DNA of 64,000 bases from Saussurea involucrata (taxonomy: Eukaryota > Streptophyta > Magnoliopsida > Asterales > Asteraceae), in NCBI GenBank assembly GCA_033807775.1, contig CM066320.1:178594784-178658783 (forward strand). The letters run 5' to 3'. The notes under the pieces are model-generated. The model had not been told where the DNA came from and did no database searches. It saw nothing but the letters and a program-made list of their open reading frames with translations. Made by a program: the position numbers and the translations under genes. Shown piece by piece: positions 1 through 10,729 of this stretch. Within the stretch, counting starts at the first letter, position 1, and each line of letters opens with the position of its first letter.

Positions 1-224
1 TCAATTTAGGGTTTTTTCCTCTCAAATTAGGGTTTCTTCATAGTGTGATTGTCTTCAACCTCTTGAAGATAATCTGAGAGTTTTTATGTAGTGAGGCTTA
101 TATGTAATTGTAGATACGTGAGTGTGTGTGAATAATGTAGTGAGGATTAATTTTGTATTTGTTTCAAAGTTTATATTTTGAAGTTCTTTGGTTTATCATT
201 TTGTACAGAGGTTCTCGAACTCAC
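1..224. other. Intergenic, no gene recognised
   Basis: Short AT-rich stretch with two 'TTAGGGTTT'-like words near its start, as in plant 5' leaders, but no supported reading frame. Confidence 0.4.
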
Positions 225-605
225 CTAATTCTCTTCCTCTAGGATTCCTTCTCCAACCCCGATTCCACTCCCAATTGTTTCCCACCTTCCTCTATCTGCT
301 ATGTTGGCATCCTTATTAGACTCAAGACGAAATAGTCTCTTAAAGTTATTCCCCAATTCCACGTCTCCTAACCACCTATCCTTCCAAAACTTCATGTCAC
401 CCCCATTTCCTACCTCTATGCTGAAAGAAGACGGGAACCCAATACCCACTTTTTCCATTTCTTTACCAACTCTAATAATATTTACCCACACCGAGGACCT
501 CCCCAACATATGACACATCTGCCCCTTAAGACCCCCCTCATTCCCGTATATACTCTTTATTTCTTTTACCCATAACGCCCCTATTTCGATACCAAACCTC
601 AACAA
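225..605 (-). mobile_element. LINE (L1-type) ORF2 fragment, region after the RT
   Basis: A minus-strand frame of about 126 codons reads like the segment between the reverse transcriptase and the C-terminal zinc-binding (zf-RVT) region of plant L1 LINEs. Visible hallmarks are 'LWVKEIKSIYG', 'SVWVNIIRVGKEM', 'VGNGGDMKFWKDRWLGD' and 'FKRLFRLESNKDANI'. No RT active site or endonuclease is present, and no poly(A) tail or target-site duplication was found. It is a dead internal fragment. LINE origin is well supported; the family is not resolved. Confidence 0.75.
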
Positions 606-822
606 TATTATCGTTTGAATAAGGACAATTTACTATCAATTTTTAAACGTAATCTTATAATATACTTGAACTAATCGACTAGACCACAAAATTAAAAAGT
701 ATATATTTAGAATATTGCCATTTTGAGCATGCGTTTGTGAAATATAATATATATTGGGCTTTAATGGTTAGCCCATTGGCATTGTCATTTCGTTTTGTTT
801 ATTTGATCATTTTTAATTTATT
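606..822. other. AT-rich spacer
   Basis: Nothing recognisable; AT-rich spacer between the LINE fragment and an inverted-repeat element. Confidence 0.4.
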
Positions 823-1754
823 AGAGTAAACTCTAATTTTGGTCCTTATGAGAAATCTTTGAAAATAGTCCATATGGTTTAGTAAGTGTAAAAATTATCC
901 TTATGATTCTCAGTTTATTCTAAAAGTGGTCCTCATCATTAACTTCGTTATTTTTCTTTTAATTGTGTTAACTTTCTTTTAACTCCGTTAACTTTCTTCT
1001 TTAGAACAAAGTGCATTTCAGTCTTATTATTAATTTTACGTTTTTATTTTAAAAACTAATAAAAATACAATTATACTATATATATATATATATATTATTT
1101 ATTAAATAATATACTTTTATTCTTCTTAATAATACTTATTCATATATGATATAATTATATTTTTATTTTTTTAAAAGAAAAATGTAAAAATAGTAATATG
1201 ATTGAAATGCTCTTTGTTCTTTTTTTTAAACGGCAGTAATTTCATTACACTTAAAGCAATTACACGAATGTTCGACCAAACATAATGACCCACGACTATA
1301 AAAACAACACAGAAAACTAACAATTTAGGCTGTAAAATTCAGCCATATGCACAGCTCCAAACCCTCAGGTCTGTTTGTGAGGATCAAACTTCCTGCGCGA
1401 GAGTCATGTGCAAGGCTGCACGATCAGACTATCTGCACGAACGAAACTCCACAAGGACCTTACTGCACGATCATACCTGCTATGAAACATCAATTAAGCT
1501 GAAGTGTAGGGTTGTCCGCATACAACCGTTATTTTGGCTTAATGTGGACAACCACTGTTTGCTTAAGCTGCACTCCTTCCCTGCTGTTTTGCTTACGACC
1601 CACACCTCCCCTGTTGACTGTTTGCTGCTACGTCGACCCCAAATTTAGTAACCAATTATTCCAGTCCGTGCTTATTTCCTTGTCTCTTTGTTTGATCCAG
1701 TCGAAAGCTTTCAAAGATTTCTGTAAACCACAGGGACCAAAATTAGAGTTTAGT
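823..1754. mobile_element. Putative non-autonomous DNA element with terminal inverted repeats
   Basis: Positions 827-845 (TAAACTCTAATTTTGGTCC) are repeated in perfect inverted orientation at 1734-1752. A second similar block (AGAAATCTTTGAAA) follows inside both ends, so the inverted homology extends for about 45 bp with gaps. No transposase is encoded; the two overlapping short frames inside resemble nothing known. No target-site duplication could be fixed, so the superfamily is unassigned. Confidence 0.5.
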
Positions 1755-1957
1755 GATTTCATTATTATTAATTTGTTGTTTGATAATCATTTTGATATAC
1801 AAAATAAAGTTGTTCACAGAGAGTACAGATTATTGGACCCGATTAGATTGATGGATTATGTGTTAGAAAAACCAATTTAGACAATTATTCTTTAAAAAAT
1901 GGGCATGTCCCGTTCAGATAGGACTTATTAAAATTAATGGGTTGACTCAAACGAAAA

Positions 1958-1994
<37 letters not shown>

Positions 1995-3159
1995 TATATG
2001 CCTATCGGGGCCTACTTATATTTTTACAATTAATTACATTTTCGATATCATTTATTCTTTATTACATTTTTTTATCAAAAAACTAGAAACATACTTCATT
2101 ACATTCAAAATACATAATCTTTGGAGAGGAAATATTTATACTATTTATTTTTTTGAAAATGTTTTATTAATACGCTATGTTGATGGTTGTGTTTTTAGTT
2201 TTATGTAATTTTTAAAAAAAATAAGTATTTTGAATGATTTTAAATAACTTATGATCTTATACATGTTTAAAGTGGGTATGAGCAAGTCCGTAAAAACAGG
2301 TCTGAGGTTGCTATAAGTAAGCCCGTTGGACTAAAAAGGGGCCCAACTCGTTTTTTTGGCTCAATCACACAAGTGATCCCTCTATCGTACAAAAGTTGTC
2401 TACTTTAATGTAACGATTGTTGAACTTCTTCTTTCCGACATAACCTATATTATAATAAAGGCACTATGACTAACATCGTAAGTTAATCGTTTATTGCTTA
2501 ATGGGCTATTTGGTAGACATGGCCGACTCGCACAACCATATCTACATGTTCGGTAGCGGCTTAATGGTTTAGATAAGAGTTTATTCGCACAGCCAGGAAA
2601 AGACACTCTTGTAGATTCAGCCGGTTATCTCATCTTTTATTCCGTATATACCCTTCTAACTTCTCACGCATCCTTCTCTGTCTACTTCCACCTCTTCACC
2701 TTAATATGTAATCTTAAATTAGCAATCGTTAACATAAAATTAACACAAAATATATACATACACGTATTACAAGTGCACAAAATACGTAATCCATACAAAT
2801 GGACCATGTTGCATCATTGTGGTTTCATTAAAAATACTTCAACAATCTGGGATTTCAAAATGAAAATTCCAAATAGCAAAATATATATTATTATACATTG
2901 CAAGGAGGAATACCATTCCTTATATCTATACTACTTTATTAAAATGGTATTACGTTTTTTTTTCAACATTCAGTTTTTCAAGATTACTCATTTTCTTACC
3001 TGATGTACAACCTTCTGCTGCAAGATTGAAATCAGTTGTTTTCTCCTACACGACCTCTCCCTCCCCCACTTCTCCAAAACTGATTTCTCTCCCCTTCTCC
3101 TCTATCCCCACGTCATATGGTGGAGGAAATCGGCTTCTGCTCGTCGGCTTCTTCTCCAC
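1755..3159. other. Intergenic AT-rich region with a (TA)n microsatellite
   Basis: Contains a (TA)n run at about 1958-1992. The last 130 bp before 3160 are C/T-rich and open in one frame as a Ser/Pro-rich peptide ('SYTTSPSPTSPKLISLPFS'), resembling an organellar transit peptide, which runs straight into the LTR of element A. No complete gene is supported. Confidence 0.45.
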
Positions 3160-3360
3160 TGTTAGAGTTATATTTGAATATATGAATAGTACAAGGGCTA
3201 GTCTGTAATTACTGTAACTTAGGTTGTATAAATAGATCTCTTTCTTTCATAATTAGGTTAGACACTTCATTTGTAACTCTTTCTCAATATATGAAAGTCG
3301 GCCGATTCAGCCATCTGAAGTGTGTCTCTCAATCTATCAATCGACTCTCCAATTCTAACA
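3160..3360 (+). repeat. 5' LTR of copia A
   Basis: 201 bp, starts TGTTAG and ends CTAACA. It holds a TATA box (TATAAATA at about 3227) that would drive the genomic RNA. Near-identical to 7742-7942. Confidence 0.93.
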
Positions 3361-3372
3361 TGGTATCAGAGC
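3361..3372 (+). promoter_or_regulatory. Primer binding site of copia A
   Basis: TGGTATCAGAGC abuts the 5' LTR and matches the 3' end complement of initiator tRNA-Met, the usual plant copia primer. Confidence 0.93.
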
Positions 3373-3604
3373 TGTAGGTAAGTATCCTCCATTACTCAGG
3401 TACAACACCTATATTTCAGATCTGCCTTTTATTTCTTTTATCTTGCTGCACTCGTTCTTTGCTCGGAAAAACCATTTTCTGTTGGTTTTTTGACAAAACA
3501 CCAAACATTAAAGTTGTCCAGAATATTGTCTCGAACCTACGTACCATTTTTCAGCCAAAACCGATCTGTTTTGAAAACTCGACTCAAGAACATCTTGAAT
3601 CTCA

Positions 3605-3945
3605 TAACTCTCGCAACCCTCAGACTCATAACTATCGCAACCCACAGACTCATAACTATCGCAACACTCTATTGCGACTTTCAGACTCATAACTATCGCA
3701 ATCATCTCTTGCGACAAAAGCTCTACTATCGCAACTGTCCATTGCGACAAGTCCTGTTATCGCAACCTTCACTTGCGACAAGCCTCTCTATCGCAACCTT
3801 CTATTTTTGAACAGTGCCTTATCGCGACCCTCTATTGCGACAAGACCTTCTATCGCAACTATCCCTTGCGACAAGCCTTGTTGTCGCAACTCTCTATTGT
3901 GATATCAGTTTGCTGCGACATCAGTTGGTTGCGACAAAAACCCGC
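3605..3945 (+). repeat. Hairpin-forming minisatellite in the leader of copia A
   Basis: About ten degenerate units; five consecutive ones from about 3728 have a period of exactly 31 bp. Each unit carries the arms TCGCAA and TTGCGA, which are perfect reverse complements separated by about 8 bp. The array fills the space between primer site and first coding domain where the Gag capsid region would be expected. Confidence 0.85.
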
Positions 3946-4110
3946 TTTATCTAAATTCCTGGATCACTTCGAACACTCAGTTCCATAACTCACAACTCCG
4001 AAACTCCTCTTTACGATCTTGAAACTCCGAAACAGTCTACTCCGGCACTCACATTCCGGTTCTCAAATTCTGGATCTCTCGTTTGGGTTCAGTTTTCAGT
4101 TCTCTAAAAG

Positions 4111-5085
4111 ATGGCTCTCAATGGCAAGCCTACATACAGTAAATGCACGTTCTGTCACTCTACTTCTCATCTTCTCCTCACCTGCCCAATTCGAAAATGT
4201 CGCTGGTGTGGGATCACACAACCACGACACTATGGGTCTGACTGTTCAAAACATCCAAGGAACTCAGGTAATCAACGGCACTCCGGTAATCTAAGGCAAC
4301 CGCGCACTCAGTATTTTGCTGGATTAATCACTCAAGACTACCAAACACCGAAAACTCAGGCACATCATAGCAACAGCTCATTGCCTGACCTTATGGAACT
4401 CATGCGCCGCAACCAAGAACTTATAGAGCGACTCATGACAGGTTCTATGGGTATGAATTTTCAGGACAATAGCTCAGCATCAACACCAGGTAACCCTTGG
4501 TTATTTGACTCTGGATGTTGTAACCACATGACACCTAAGGCTGACGGGTTTGTCTCCAAGCAAACCTCTATAATGTTCTCATCAGTTCGTACAGCTGATG
4601 ATACTCGCTTACCCGTATCTTTCAGTGGAACTGTATCTACCACCAATATTCAATTACCTGATATGCTACATATTCCAAACTTATCTCTGAGTCTGATTTC
4701 TATCACTCAACTTATGGAATCCGGCCTAATTGTTTTGTTTCATCCTTCTGGTTGTGTTGTGCAAGATCCAAAGACCAAGCAGATCCTTGGAGTAGGCCGT
4801 AAAGTTGGTCGGATGATTGAAGTGGTCTACCTCCGTCTCCCTTTACACCCATCAAATCTTGTTGCTTCTGTTTCCAGTCCCCCTTCCTTTGAATTATGGC
4901 ATAAACGTCTAGGACATTTATCTCTAGCTAGGATAAAACTGTTAGCAAGTTCAGAACTGCTAGGCAACACCTCTTCTAAAAACGTTTCTTGCTTATCCTG
5001 TCAACTTGGAAAACATTATGCCCTACCTTTCCAATTAAATGAATTTAAATCTGCTTCCCCTTTTGATATCATTCGCTCTGATGTT
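4111..5085 (+). pseudogene. Copia A gag zinc-knuckle, protease and pre-integrase segment
   Basis: Starts at ATG 4111 with two successive zinc-binding motifs: C12-x2-C15-x4-H20-x4-C25 and C30-x2-C33-x6-H40-x4-C45. These are followed by the protease active site ('WLFDSGCCNHMT'), the GAG-pre-integrase motif ('LWHKRLGHLS') and the start of integrase ('FDIIRSDVW'). A one-base shift at about 5085, compared with element B, moves the rest into another frame. No Gag capsid (UBN2-like) domain precedes the knuckles; it is equally absent from element B, so the loss is a lineage property. Confidence 0.85.
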
Positions 5086-7721
5086 TGGGACCAGCACCAC
5101 ATCCATCCATGGGTGGTTCTCGATACTTTGTTATCTTTATCGATGATCACACACGCTTTACATGGATATATCTCATGAAACATCGCTCCGAACTACCTCA
5201 AATATATATTTCCTTCGCCCGTATGATTCTGACCCAGTTTTCCAAACCTATTAAGATTCTTCGAGCAGATAATGCTATGGAATACAAAGAATCCTCTCTC
5301 CTCTCCTTTCTTCAATCTCAGGGTACGCTTTCTCAGTACTCCTGTCCTGGTACCTCTCCGCAAAATGGACGCGCGGAACGCAAACATCGTCACATCCTTG
5401 ATACTGTTCGTACCTTATTAATTTCAGCCAAATGTCCAGAACGTTTTTTGGGTGAAGCTGCCTTCACCGCTGTCTACACAATCAATCGTCACCCAACTCC
5501 CATTATCAATCAGAGGTCTCCTTATGAAGTACTCCAAGGGGTCTCTCCTGCATATGAACTCCTAAAAGTGTGGGGTTGTGCATGCTTTGTTCAACTACAA
5601 TCTCATGAACATACCAAACTCGAACCTCGCTCTCGCTTATGCTGCTTTCTTGGCTATGGTATTGAACACAAAGGCTATCGCTGTTGGGATCCAATATCTA
5701 AACGACTTCGTATAGCCCGCTATGTCACATTCTAGGAACATCTTCCCTTTTCAACGGTGTCCAAATTTCAGGACACACCCAATCCCTCTACTTCCTTTTT
5801 CACAGATACATCTATCTCATTGGACTCACTTCAATTAGATCCGATACTCACCCCACCATCTGGTCCACCTCCTTTTGTCTCACCTCCATCTATGACCTCA
5901 CCACCTGTCCCACCTTCTTTCATTTCAGCTTCATCTGAGCCTTCCTCCGTGCCATCTGTTCCACCTCCTCCCGTCTCGTCTCAACCTGAGCCTACACCTG
6001 TGCCTTCTGTGGCATCTGATCATCATCAATCATCTGCACCACCTCCAAGGATTACTTCTGAGCCATCTGCTGAGTCTATGGATCCTAGCTCCTCTCAACT
6101 ACAAGATGGAGCACGACGCGCAGAACGGGTAAGACAAGTTCCTTCTCATCTTCGTGATTATCATTGCTATGCCACTCTGCTGTCCAACCATAAACCCACT
6201 TCCTTCAAGGAAGAGGCTTCTAATCCTGTTTGGAAACAAGCTATGACTGAGGAACTTTAGGCTCTTGACAAAGCTAATACATGGGAGTTTGTTCCTCTCC
6301 CATCGGGCAAGTCACCTATTGGTTGCAAATGGGTTTTCAAAATCAAAACGAAGTCTGATGGATCTATTGATCGTTACAAAGAACGTCTTGTGGCAAAAGG
6401 CTTCAATCAAGAATATGGCATTGACTATGAAGAAATGTTTTCTCGTGTGGCTCGGGTCACCTCGCTTCGTAGTCTTCTAGCCATAGCTGCCACGAAGAGA
6501 TGGCCACTCTATCAGATGGATGTCAAGAATGCCTTTCTAAATGGTGATCTCGAAGAGGAAGTCTACATGAGACTCCCTCCAGGTGTGACCTCCCGTCAGG
6601 GTCATGTATGTCGACTTCGAAAAGCCCTCTATGGCCTCAAACAAGCTCCTCGTGCTTGGTGTGAAAAATTTAGCAATACTGTCATCTCATTGGGGTTTTC
6701 TCCGAGTAATTATGATTCTGGCTTGTTTACTCGGACTACTGCTGCAGGTACTATCTTACTCCTATTGTATGTTGATGATACGATCATTACCGGCAGTGAC
6801 TCTACAGGTATCATCCATCTCAAACAGTCTCTCAGCTCATGCTTTGAGATGAAAGATCTTGGTAAGCTACACTACTTCCTTGGCCTTGAAGTTCTGTTAG
6901 ACTCTTCCGGCATCTATCTTTGTCAAGCCAAGTACATCTCAGACCTGTTGTCCAAAGCTGGGATCACGGACAACAAAGTTGCATCTACACCTATTGAGCA
7001 AAATCTGCATCTTGCTCCCAATGTCGGAACCCCGCTGCGGGACCCTACACGGTACCGTCAACTAGTTGGTTCTCTAGTCTACCTGACTGTTACTCGACCA
7101 GATCTTTCCTATGCAGTTCATATAGTCAGCCAGTTCATGGCTGCTCCATGCTCAGATCACTATGTCGCGGTTCTTCGTATACTTCGGTACCTTAAAGGGG
7201 CAATGTTTCATAGACTTCATTTCTCATCCACATCGTCCTTAACTCTTCATGCATTCTCCGATGCTGACTGGGATGGAGACATAACTGACCGGCGCTCTAC
7301 CACCGGATATTGCTTCTTCCTTGGAGACTCTCTTATTTCCTGGTGCAGCAAGAAACAATCTCTGACAGCTCGATCTAGTCCTGAAGCTGAATATCGAGCC
7401 TTGGCTGACACTACACAAGAACTTGTATGGCTACGCTGGTTACTATATGATATGAGTGCTCATCAGTTTTCCCCAACACCATTGTGGTGTGATAACAACA
7501 GTGCTATTCATATTGCTCACAATGATGTCTTTCATGAGCGCACAAAGCACATCGAGATTGACTGTCATTTCACCCGACAACATGTTCTTCGCAAGACCGT
7601 TCGACTTCTTCCAATTTCAACCATTGATCAGACAGCAGATATCTTCACCAAAGCTCATCTTCCGGGGCTTTTTCGGGCTCTTGTTTCCAAACTCAACTTG
7701 GCTCGTTCTTCCCCCACTTGA
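5085..7721 (+). pseudogene. Copia A pol: integrase, reverse transcriptase, RNase H
   Basis: One frame broken by stops at 5733-5735 (TAG) and 6258-6260 (TAG). Integrase core: 'FVIFIDDHTRFTWIY', second Asp in 'LRADNAMEY', Glu in 'SPQNGRAERKHRHI'. A Ser/Pro-rich linker follows, then RT ('YQMDVKNAFLNG', active site YVDD) and RNase H ('FSDADWDGD', 'SPEAEYRALA'), ending 'ARSSPT'. In element B the two stop positions read TGG and CAG, so both stops arose here by C:G to T:A transitions. Confidence 0.9.
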
Positions 7722-7726
7722 GTTTG

Positions 7727-7741
7727 AGGGGGGGGGGGGGG
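7727..7741 (+). promoter_or_regulatory. Polypurine tract of copia A
   Basis: GA followed by a run of about 13 G immediately before the 3' LTR; primes plus-strand DNA synthesis. The G run has expanded compared with element B (seven G). Confidence 0.85.
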
Positions 7742-7942
7742 TGTTAGAGTTATATTTGTATATATGAATAGTACAAGGGCTAGTCTGTAATTAATGTAAC
7801 TTAGGTTGTATAAATAGATCTCTTTCTTTCATAATTAGGTTAGACACTTCATTTGTAACTCTCTCTCAATATATGAAAGCCGGCCGATTCAACCATCTCA
7901 AGTGTGTCTCTCAATCTATCAATCGACTCTCCAATTCTAACA
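7742..7942 (+). repeat. 3' LTR of copia A
   Basis: 201 bp copy of 3160-3360, TGTTAG...CTAACA. Confidence 0.93.
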
Positions 7943-8979
7943 TGTTCTCCCGAAACTGTAAAACCCTAGTTTTTCTCTCAAAACCACACTCCTCCATGTC
8001 TCTGATGTTGAAAACCGCCTCAATTCGGTTGTTAAAAGTATCCTACTCCTCCATGTATCTCAGAATCGGTATTTTCTCAGTGGCTTTGCTTGTTGGTCGA
8101 AGCTTTCTCCCATGTTCGTTTTTCATTTTTTTTATTTTTCTTCAGTTTCTGGTTTATTCGATCTTTTCTTGATTTCTCTTCAATTTCTGCTTTATTCGAT
8201 CGTATGTATGCATTCATCATCAGTCTTTCTTTTATTCTAAGCTATTCCAATTCCATTGATTTGCAGTGGATTGGTCGTAAGTTTTGAGCCCACAAAGGTA
8301 AACCTTTTCTGTTCAAGTTTTCGTTTTTGGGGTTTTAGTTAAAGCTTTATTGTTTGTGTATAAATATGTGTTCTTGAATCGCATATAGTTTCTTTGATTC
8401 AAGAAAACCAACAGATTTCCCATTTGGGTTTTGTTGGATTTGGTAAGAAAATTGTATAATTTTTTTTTCATGAGTTTTTTTCACGTGTGTCTATCAAATT
8501 GATGTTCTTGGCCATTCTGTATGTTTCATTTTGCTTCCTGTTTGATTTTGCTTTTAATCAATTGGTCCATTTTTGGTTTATGTTTTTTAATGCTGAAGGT
8601 CATCATTGGTTTTATTCTTATTGTTGGGATAGTGTATTGTGCATAAACACATTGCATTTTCTCTTTGTATCCACTCTTATAATTCATGGGTCATTCCTTG
8701 ATGGTTCTTTATTGTTTCCCCAACAACCATTGAACTTGCAGAATATTCAAGTCTAGAGCTTAATTGCATCAAAGAAATCCCATTTTGAACCACAAAGATT
8801 TGGTCTGTAATCTTTCTTGTTCAAGTTTTCGTTTTTGGGTTTTTAGTTAAAGCTTTATTGTTTGTGTATTTATACTTAAAGGTTCATCTAAATATGGTTA
8901 ATGCCAATAAAACTAATAATATTTTTCTCTTCTTTATACATTGAATTACTTCTTGTCCAGTTTGTGTTTATCATACTAG
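7943..8979. other. Noncoding region with a 65-bp direct repeat; likely old 5' part of the RPL1 gene
   Basis: A block beginning GTTCAAGTTTTCGTTTTTGG occurs at about 8310-8370 and again at about 8820-8870, separated by about 510 bp. The T-rich sequence resembles plant intron or 5' UTR sequence and leads into the L1 exon remnants. No supported coding frame. Confidence 0.5.
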
Positions 8980-9285
8980 GGCAAAGAGATTCTTGGAAAT
9001 TCAGAAGCCGAGGGAGGTCAAGAAAGAGTACGATGTGAAAACTGCAGTATCTTTGCACAAGCAAATGGCAACCACAAAGTTCATGGAAAGCACAGAAGCA
9101 CATTTTCGTCTTAACATTGACCCAAAATATATCAGCAGGTGAGAGCAACAATGAGTTACTAGAAATTTTAGTTGGAGTTCAATATATCCCGCCTTAAACA
9201 ATTTGTGATGTTTTAAATCTTATATTGTAGGTAAATTTGCCCAAGGGAACCGGGCAGGTTGTAAGGGTGACTGTTCTAACTCAAG
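8980..9285 (+). pseudogene. PRPL1: Plastid 50S ribosomal protein L1 (PRPL1) pseudogene fragment
   Basis: Two exon remnants encode the N-terminal part of the mature plastid L1 protein. The first (8980 to about 9152, after acceptor CATACTAG) reads 'AKRFLEIQKPREVKKEYD', then 'TAVSLHKQMATTKFMES' and 'EAHFRLNIDPKY'. The second (9231-9285, after TATATTGTAG) reads 'VNLPKGTGQVVRVTVLTQ'. The functional protein has a short segment between these; here a small deletion shifts the frame right after 'DPKY', a TGA follows, and the expected GTGAGT donor reads ATGAGT. No later L1 exons are found. L1 binds 23S rRNA; this copy cannot encode a full protein. Confidence 0.75.
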
Positions 9286-9968
9286 GTTATATCTCTTCTC
9301 ATCTTGTTTTGACCCAAGCATTTTATTTGATGCTTATTAATTGGTTCAACTTGGAATACTCTTGAAAATACAATTTGCCCTTGTCTCATGTCTCCATGGA
9401 GGTTCACCGGCTATGACTCTAGGCCATTCATGTTCAGTTTTATTCTCCATCACACAATGGCAATTTTATCGGTTTATGTGTTTTTAAATCGCATATCGGA
9501 TATATAAAAAGTCAAGGTTAATATGGTCAATTGGTTAAAAAAATTGAAAAAAAATTCGCTCGATAGTGGGGCCTTCAAACTCATAACAGTTGAACTTGTT
9601 TTGAAGGTATTGATGAGACGATTATAATGCTATAGTTTGTAAAAAAGGAAACATTATTTTTTAATGTATTTTAGTTAATATACAATTATGTATGTTAATA
9701 TGATAAGGGTGTAAAATGAAAAATGAAAAATGAAAAATATAGGGATATAAAAGTAATGAAATAACTAATTTTAAGTGTATAAAGTGTAATTTAAAAATAA
9801 AAAAATATTTTTATTTTTAATTATCATGTTGAACGTGGAGGTTTTGAATCTTTTAAACTTGTACATTATGTATCAAGATTTAACTTTGATGTTAGGAATG
9901 TGGACTTTTCTCCGTGCCTTCAGACCGCATCTTGTTTTATTTGTTTTATTTTTCTTGAATTTGTTCCT
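9286..9968. other. AT-rich intergenic or former intron sequence
   Basis: No coding frame or recognisable repeat apart from short A/T tracts. It ends in the 16-bp duplicated target of the adjacent SINE. Confidence 0.4.
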
Positions 9969-10157
9969 TTTTTTTTAAAGGCAATTGCATTTCGGGGGTA
10001 TCCTGAACTATGTCCAGACTAATCCCCCTTCGACCCGGCCACGATTCGGCCCACGACCCTCGATATCCGTCGCGTGCTCACCCCTGGATTCGAACCCGGG
10101 TAGTAAGGGCTTCCACCACTTACCCCCCAGGATGTTACCGACCAGTAGGCTACAACA
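9969..10157 (-). mobile_element. tRNA-derived SINE, minus strand
   Basis: Read on the minus strand it has Pol III promoter boxes: an A-box-like TAGCCTACTGGT and a B box GGGTTCGAATCC. An A-rich 3' tail appears as the T run at 9967-9976. A 16-bp target-site duplication (TCTTGAATTTGTTCCT) flanks it at 9953-9968 and 10158-10173. Length about 189 bp. The tRNA-like head does not fold as a tRNA and is not a tRNA gene. Confidence 0.85.
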
Positions 10158-10339
10158 TCTTGAATTTGTTCCTACTATTAGTTTCTTCGTGCTCTAGATA
10201 ATGTTCATATTTGTTTCCTGTATTTCTATTAATTAAAACGAGTTTTTGGTTGTAACGCACTTCAGTTCCCTATGTGATCTGGACCTAAGAAATAATGAAC
10301 TTGTTCAAATCCTAAAGATCATATTTATGTTTTGCTTAC

Positions 10340-10694
10340 TGATAAGCCGGGTCGATACGGTCAGGTTTACCAAAGACGTTTTGCAACGAAACAAGGATAA
10401 GGATATCATTAGTATTTAATTAAGCAAAGTATTTATCTTTATTTAGGTTTATCTTTTAATTAGGAAACGTATTTATTTTATTAGGCAAAGATAATCTCCT
10501 TTATTTTAGTATTTGGTTTGTTTTAGGAATTGGTTTCTTTGTTAGCAGGTCACTATAAATATGGTGCACCACTGTTCCCTTAAGGGCACGCAATTAATAA
10601 AAAAACTTAGTTTTTGGCTAATTGGGAGATCTCATGTTCTCGAATACAGGAAACCATCATTCTTAACCGTAGGGTTGAATCGGTGTTCTTATCA
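10340..10694 (+). repeat. 5' LTR of gypsy D
   Basis: 355 bp, perfect 7-bp terminal inverted ends TGATAAG/CTTATCA; contains a TATA-like CTATAAATATGG at about 10553. Confidence 0.95.
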
Positions 10695-10696
10695 AT

Positions 10697-10708
10697 TGGT
10701 ATCAGAGC
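10697..10708 (+). promoter_or_regulatory. Primer binding site of gypsy D
   Basis: TGGTATCAGAGC, complementary to initiator tRNA-Met, two bases after the 5' LTR. Confidence 0.92.
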
Positions 10709-10729
10709 GTTTCGTTTCTGGTGACAAAG

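Larger units (their letters stand above)
3160..7942 (+). mobile_element. Ty1/copia retrotransposon A (complete with two LTRs, inactivated)
   Basis: A 4783-bp element with two 201-bp LTRs (TGTTAGAG...TCTAACA), a tRNA-Met-type primer site right after the left LTR and a G-rich polypurine tract before the right LTR. The interior has, in order, zinc knuckles, aspartic protease, GAG-pre-integrase, integrase, reverse transcriptase and RNase H: the copia order. One frameshift and two in-frame stops inactivate it. The LTRs differ at about 6 of 201 sites by eye. Flanking pentamers do not match, so the insertion may have been rearranged. It is closely related to element B (24162-28595), and both lack the Gag capsid domain. 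Confidence 0.93.

Noticed and set aside
3508..3988. Overlapping frames in the leader of copia A
   Set aside because: Generated by the hairpin minisatellite; no conserved domain and no agreement with element B.
9990..10150. tRNA gene on the minus strand
   Set aside because: A and B boxes are present, but the sequence does not fold into a cloverleaf and has a SINE body, tail and 16-bp target duplication.
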